From the NCBI GenBank assembly GCA_902765885.1, contig CACXBN010000194.1, forward strand, positions 1-17,607: DNA of 17,607 bases, given 5' to 3'. The DNA is from an uncultured Ruminococcus sp. (GTDB lineage: Bacteria; Bacillota; Clostridia; Oscillospirales; CAG-272). Made by a program: the position numbers and the translations under genes. Of the stretch, positions 13,848 through 17,607 are shown one piece after another (the stretch's first letter is position 1; each line of letters opens with the position of its first letter). Below the pieces are notes generated by a model. The model was given only the letters and a program-made list of their open reading frames with translations, ran no database searches and was not told the origin of the DNA.

Positions 13848-15080
13848 TTATTTGGATTTATTTTTGATTTTGTTAAAATATTCCTCTGATGATTTTTCGA
13901 ATTTATTATTTCCTGCTATGTAATATTTTTCATTTTTGATATCATTTGGAAGATATTGCTGCTCAACCCAGTTGTTTTCATAATCATGAGGATATTTATA
14001 CCCGAAAAATCCTGGAGACTGAAGGTGTTTTGGAATCTCTATTCCCTTCCCTTCATGTATGTCTTTTTCTGCTTTTGCATAAGCCATGTACGCGCTGTTG
14101 GATTTAGGTGCAGTTGCAAGCATGACAGCAGCATGTGCTAATGGTATTCTGGCTTCAGGCAGCCCAAGTTCTCTGGCAGATTCAATACAAGCCCTTACTA
14201 TAACAGGAGCCATAGGATAAGCCATACCAATATCCTCAGAAGCTATTACCATCAGTCTCCTGCATGGAGAGATGAGGTCTCCTCCCTCAAGAAGCCTTGC
14301 CAAATAAAATACAGCCGCATCAGGGTCAGACCCTCTTATCGACTTCTGTAAGCATGATAAAAGATTGTAGTGCACATCTCCATCTCTGTCAAAATTGCTT
14401 TGTGAGACAGATGGTATCATATCTATTACGCTTTGATCTGAAATGACTCCTTCATCATCACAGCACAGAGATGCCATTTCAAGTATGCCTACGGCTTTTC
14501 TGACATCTCCTGAAGCTGCATTGGCAATAATATTCAGTGACCTGTCAGTAATAATAAGATCTTTGAATTCTCTGTCAACTGTCTTTTTCAAAAAAGCAAA
14601 AATCTCATCAGAAGAAACATGCTTAAACTCGAATACCATACAACGTGAAATCAGCGCATCATAGATATAATAATAAGGATTTTCAGTAGTTGATGCTATA
14701 AGCGTTATTCTACCGTCCTCTAAATACTCGAGCAATGATTGTTGCTGCTTCTTATTAAAGTATTGTATCTCATCAAGATAAAGCAGAATACCATTAGATC
14801 CCGTAATTGTCCCTGATTCACTGACGATATTATGAATATCTTTAATATTCGCTGTAGTGGCATTCAGTTTATACATTGAATACTCTGACATTTTGGCAAT
14901 TATTGATGCGACTGTCGTTTTGCCACATCCTGGCGGGCCATAGAAAATCATTGAGGGGATCGATCCTCTGTTAAGCACCTTTCTCAGGACCCCGTATTTC
15001 CCTACAAGATGTTTCTGACCGACAATATCATCAAGATTTTGTGGTCTGATCCTATCTGCAAGAGGTGTATTCAAAGGCAT
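13848..15080 (-). CDS. rarA: Replication-associated recombination protein A (RarA/MgsA), AAA+ ATPase
   Basis: RarA acts at stalled replication forks as a clamp-loader-like ATPase that interacts with SSB. I chose the ATG at 15080 (MPLNTPLADRIRP), 8 bases after AAAGGA, over the ATG at 15098; this gives 410 residues. Landmarks numbered from it are RIRPQNLDDIVGQKHL (11-26), Walker A GPPGCGKT (48-55), Walker B YLDEIQ (101-106), sensor-1 STTENP (130-135) and the arginine finger SRC near 145. The C-terminal tetramerisation part has RRLMVIASEDIGMAYP and the typical GYKYPHDYENNWVEQQYLP. It seems to be a single-gene unit between the thuA terminator and the rplJ promoter. Confidence 0.95.
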   Translation of the reverse strand: MPLNTPLADRIRPQNLDDIVGQKHLVGKYGVLRKVLNRGSIPSMIFYGPPGCGKTTVASIIAKMSEYSMYKLNATTANIKDIHNIVSESGTITGSNGILLYLDEIQYFNKKQQQSLLEYLEDGRITLIASTTENPYYYIYDALISRCMVFEFKHVSSDEIFAFLKKTVDREFKDLIITDRSLNIIANAASGDVRKAVGILEMASLCCDDEGVISDQSVIDMIPSVSQSNFDRDGDVHYNLLSCLQKSIRGSDPDAAVFYLARLLEGGDLISPCRRLMVIASEDIGMAYPMAPVIVRACIESARELGLPEARIPLAHAAVMLATAPKSNSAYMAYAKAEKDIHEGKGIEIPKHLQSPGFFGYKYPHDYENNWVEQQYLPNDIKNEKYYIAGNNKFEKSSEEYFNKIKNKSK

Positions 15081-15121
15081 ATGATCTAATCCTTTCATTC
15101 TAATATATCTGTTTACTGTTC

Positions 15122-15162
15122 AATATTAAAAAGCAAGGACAAGTGCCATGCTATTTAATATT
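15122..15162 (-). terminator. Probable terminator after the thuA-like gene
   Basis: On the minus strand AATATTAAA/TTTAATATT, AGCA/TGCT and GG/CC stack with two T-T mismatches around a CACTTGT loop; the 3' arm carries TTTTTAATATT. It begins within the thuA stop codon. It is AT-rich but long. Confidence 0.55.
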
Positions 15163-15877
15163 ATAAAATGGATTCAACATCTCCATAATAGAATTCAAAG
15201 TCGGGTTTGGGAGTATATACATACTTTGCAGCATTTATGATAACTCTCTGCACTTTCTCATTATGGTATGTCGGCCAAGCTTCATGACCTGGTCTGAAAT
15301 AGAATATCTTACCTCTTCCTCTGTTGAACACACATCCACTACGGAAGACTTCACCACCGCTGAACCAGCTTATGAAAACAAGCTCATCAGGTTCCGGTAT
15401 TCTGAAATGTTCCCCGTACATTTCTTCTCTTTCTAGTACGATATTTTCACCGATACCTTTTACAATAGGGTGAGTCGGGTTAACAACCCACAAAATTTCC
15501 TTGTCATGCTCATCTCTCCACTTAAGCTGATCTGTACGAGTTCCGCAGAGTTTTCTGAAAATCTTTGATGCATGTCCAGAGTGGAGAACTATAAGGCCCA
15601 TTCCCTCCTGAACTCTGTTGTACACTTTTTCAACTATTTCATCAGGAACTAAATGATGTTGCATGTGTCCCCACCAAATCATAACATCAGTATTGTTAAG
15701 AACATCATCTGTCAATCCGCATTCCGGTTCAGGCAATGTTGCTGTTTTAACATTGAAGCCTTCTCCTGACTCTTCTAAAAATTTTTTTATACATCCATGA
15801 ATTCCATCTGGATATATTTTTTTGATATCAGGATTCAGTCTTTCATGCATGTACTCATTCCAAACAGTAATATTCAT
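15161..15877 (-). CDS. ThuA-like (trehalose utilisation family) class I glutamine amidotransferase-fold protein
   Basis: The start is the ATG at 15877 (MNITVWNEY), 5 bases after GGAGG; an in-frame TTG at 15889 lies in the ribosome binding site. The 238-residue product fits the ThuA family: VMIWWGHMQHHLVPDE, LIVLHSGHASKIF, NPTHPIVKGI, EEMYGEHF and the C-terminal YFRPGHEAWPTYHNEKVQRVI with its conserved His. ThuA proteins have a glutamine-amidotransferase-like fold and in rhizobia act in trehalose/maltitol catabolism, apparently with keto-sugar intermediates; the reaction is poorly defined and this one's substrate is unknown. It lies 17 bases after the DUF1846 gene in the same operon. No signal peptide. 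Confidence 0.85.
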   Translation of the reverse strand: MNITVWNEYMHERLNPDIKKIYPDGIHGCIKKFLEESGEGFNVKTATLPEPECGLTDDVLNNTDVMIWWGHMQHHLVPDEIVEKVYNRVQEGMGLIVLHSGHASKIFRKLCGTRTDQLKWRDEHDKEILWVVNPTHPIVKGIGENIVLEREEMYGEHFRIPEPDELVFISWFSGGEVFRSGCVFNRGRGKIFYFRPGHEAWPTYHNEKVQRVIINAAKYVYTPKPDFEFYYGDVESIL

Positions 15878-15894
15878 TTGATCCTCCAAAAAAA

Positions 15895-17382
15895 TTATAT
15901 GTGGAATAGTTTTTTTGATTCATATACTGGTTCGCAAGTTAAATTAATTTTCAGTTTTCGATATATTGTTGAATCCACATGGGATACTATAACACTCGAA
16001 TGAGCTTCGCAACCTTTAAGATTAGTTAGACAATCAAGTGCTTTTTTTGCATTTTCATCATTGAACGCGCTCATAGAAAGAGCTATCAAGACTTCATCCG
16101 CATGGAGTCTCGGGTTCTTCGATCCAAGAATTTCAGTTTTAAGTTTGCAGATCGGTTCGATGACTTCCGGAGAAATAAGGTGTATCTCGTCATCAATGTT
16201 TGCTATTGTTTTAAGTGCATTGAGAAGCACCGAAGCGCAGGATCCCAGCAGTTCGGTCGTTTTTCCGGTTACAATAGTACCATCCTGCAACTCAATTGCT
16301 GCACTTGGTCCGTTCGTCTGTTCTGCTTTTTGTAGCGCTGCCGTTACTACAGGTCTGTCTTCAGGCTTCAGATTTGCCCTATTCATAACGAGTTCTGTTT
16401 TATAGACCTCATCAGTATCGCACTGCCCTTTTTTGTTTTTGACAAGGCAGTTGAAATACCTTCTAATTATTTCCATATTGGCAGCATGGGATACAGCTTC
16501 ATTGTCATAAATACAATATCCCACCATATTAACCCCCATATCAGTAGGGCTCTTATATGGGCATTCTCCGTATATTCCTTCAAATAATCTTCTTAATACC
16601 GGGAATATTTCAACATCCCTGTTATAGTTCACTGCCCTTTCACCATATGCCTCATAATGGAACGGGTCTATCATATTGACATCATTCAAGTCTGTTGTAG
16701 CAGCTTCATATGCTATATTAACAGGATGATTTAACGGGAGATTCCAAACAGGAAATGTTTCAAATTTTGCATAACCTGATTTTATTCCCCTCTTATTGTC
16801 ATGATACAGCTGAGAGAGACATGTTGCCATTTTCCCGCTTCCGGGCCCCGGTGCAGTAATAACAACAAGACTTCTGGTTGTTTCTATATAATCATTTTTG
16901 CCATAACCGTCTTCACTGACTATAAGTTTTACGTTTGTGGGGTAGCCGGGAATCGGATAATGCTTGAATACTTTTATTCCAAGCGTCTGAAGTCTCTGTA
17001 TGAATTTTTCTGCGCCTGCCTGTCCTGTATAGTGTGTGACTACAACACTTCCGACATACAGACCGGAATCTCTGAAAGCATCTATGAGTCTGAGAGAATC
17101 CATATCATATGTGATTCCGAGATCCGCTCTTATTTTATTCTGTTCAATAGCCTCTGCTGAAACGACTACAACTACTTCTGCTATATCTTTCAGTTTGAGA
17201 AGCATCTTGATTTTGCTGTCCGGTTTAAATCCAGGCAAAACGCGAGATGCATGATAATCATCGAAAAGCTTCCCACCGAATTCAAGATACAATTTATCAC
17301 CAAATAATTTTAATCGCTTATTAATATTTTCAGATTGTAATTGTGTGTATTTTTCGTTGTCAAAACCTTCTCTAAACATCAT
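15895..17382 (-). CDS. DUF1846 family protein
   Basis: This 495-residue cytoplasmic protein has the DUF1846 signature: an N-terminal GFDNEKYTQLQSENI, DIAEVVVVVSAEAIEQNKIRADLGITYD, VVVTHYTGQAGAEKFIQRL and HYPIPGYPTNVKLIVSEDGYGKNDYIET, then VVITAPGPGSGKMATCLSQL. That last stretch (about 177-192) resembles a P-loop, GPGPGSGK, but has Met185 instead of Ser/Thr. Structures of the family show a Rossmann-like N-terminal part; the function is not established. The start has AGGAGGTGA followed by two ATG codons; the second (17379) is better spaced. A promoter with TTGAAC and TATAAT precedes it. The ThuA-like gene follows 17 bases later. Confidence 0.9.
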   Translation of the reverse strand: MMFREGFDNEKYTQLQSENINKRLKLFGDKLYLEFGGKLFDDYHASRVLPGFKPDSKIKMLLKLKDIAEVVVVVSAEAIEQNKIRADLGITYDMDSLRLIDAFRDSGLYVGSVVVTHYTGQAGAEKFIQRLQTLGIKVFKHYPIPGYPTNVKLIVSEDGYGKNDYIETTRSLVVITAPGPGSGKMATCLSQLYHDNKRGIKSGYAKFETFPVWNLPLNHPVNIAYEAATTDLNDVNMIDPFHYEAYGERAVNYNRDVEIFPVLRRLFEGIYGECPYKSPTDMGVNMVGYCIYDNEAVSHAANMEIIRRYFNCLVKNKKGQCDTDEVYKTELVMNRANLKPEDRPVVTAALQKAEQTNGPSAAIELQDGTIVTGKTTELLGSCASVLLNALKTIANIDDEIHLISPEVIEPICKLKTEILGSKNPRLHADEVLIALSMSAFNDENAKKALDCLTNLKGCEAHSSVIVSHVDSTIYRKLKINLTCEPVYESKKLFHI

Positions 17383-17406
17383 TCACCTCCTGCAAAATTC
17401 TTGAAT

Positions 17407-17435
17407 ATTATATAATATATCATTTCAAAGTTCAA
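17407..17435 (-). promoter_or_regulatory. Promoter of the DUF1846-thuA operon
   Basis: On the minus strand TTGAAC (17430-17435) and TATAAT (17407-17412) are 17 bases apart, 25 bases before the start codon and upstream of the AGGAGG site. Confidence 0.7.
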
Positions 17436-17467
17436 TAAATATCATAACAAAAAACTCATAAAATATA

Positions 17468-17496
17468 TGGAAATATATTTGTCTTTATGGTATAAT
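17468..17496 (+). promoter_or_regulatory. Promoter of tRNA-Arg
   Basis: TATAAT at 17491-17496 is preceded by TGG (17488-17490), giving an extended -10 element; a weaker TGGAAA (17468-17473) is 17 bases upstream. The expected RNA start near 17503 leaves about 25 bases before the tRNA. It diverges from the DUF1846 promoter 33 bases away. Confidence 0.65.
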
Positions 17497-17527
17497 TTCA
17501 CTCGTGATTAAGACACAAATTAAGTAT

Positions 17528-17604
17528 GCTCACGTAGCTCAGCAGGATAGAGCGGCCGCCTCCTAAGCGGCAGGCCAGAGGTTCGAATCCTCCCGTGGGT
17601 GCCA
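17528..17604 (+). tRNA. tRNA-Arg (anticodon CCT), with encoded CCA
   Basis: The plus strand folds into a cloverleaf. The acceptor is GCTCACG/CGTGGGT with two G-T pairs, the D arm is GCTC...GAGC, the anticodon stem GCCGC/GCGGC is perfect with loop CTCCTAA, and the T arm has TTCGAAT with one A-C mismatch at the stem base. The anticodon CCT reads AGG (Arg). The discriminator is G at 17601 and CCA follows at 17602-17604. Confidence 0.95.
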
Positions 17605-17607
17605 AAA

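Noticed and set aside
15086..15127. Promoter for rarA between the thuA terminator and the start codon
   Set aside because: TTGAAC is present but the nearest -10-like hexamer (TAGAAT) is only 15 bases away; not convincing.

Overview
The window looks like chromosomal DNA of a low-GC, Gram-positive, anaerobic-type bacterium, most likely class Clostridia. The evidence is the AT-rich sequence with strong AGGAGG ribosome binding sites and consensus TTGACA/TATAAT promoters, a Firmicutes-type primosome pair (DnaD-like plus DnaI/DnaC-like loader), a YwlE-type phosphatase, an L10 leader ahead of rplJ-rplL, and a DUF1846 protein. I cannot name a genus. Almost every gene lies on the minus strand; only one membrane-protein gene and tRNA-Arg are on plus.

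Layout, in the direction of minus-strand transcription. (a) 17382-15161: DUF1846 protein and a ThuA-like protein, with a promoter at 17407-17435 and a hairpin terminator after thuA; tRNA-Arg(CCT) diverges from this unit at the window edge. (b) 15080-13848: rarA/mgsA. (c) 13844-12582: a self-contained ribosomal unit of promoter, L10 leader, rplJ, rplL and terminator, separated from the rplKA and rpoBC genes it usually travels with. (d) 12528-10498: a tightly coupled trio of nitroreductase, multi-pass membrane protein and secreted membrane-anchored beta-solenoid-like protein. It converges on (e), a plus-strand orphan membrane protein (9904-10464) with its own terminator. (f) 9811-6500: a Xer-type tyrosine recombinase directly followed by a GH95 alpha-L-fucosidase-like enzyme. 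(g) 6499-5916: about 580 bases without a convincing gene, containing a perfect 15-bp inverted repeat. (h) 5915-5333: a flavodoxin-like protein, then tRNA-Glu(CTC) with a near-consensus promoter carrying a perfect 12-bp dyad, then a terminator. (i) 5302-1: a long apparent operon of dCMP deaminase, YwlE-like phosphatase, RimI, TsaD, DnaD-like protein, DnaC/DnaI-like loader and a sugar-phosphate isomerase/epimerase-like protein cut by the window edge.

Block (i) joins nucleotide metabolism, tRNA t6A modification, ribosomal-protein acetylation, protein dephosphorylation and replication initiation, as housekeeping operons of Clostridia often do. GH95, ThuA and the isomerase-like protein suggest use of plant or mucin sugars, but they are in three separate transcription units. 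I found no CRISPR array, insertion sequence, phage module or recognisable defence island. The least explained items are the nitroreductase/membrane/beta-solenoid operon, the DUF1846-ThuA pair, and the two perfect inverted repeats.
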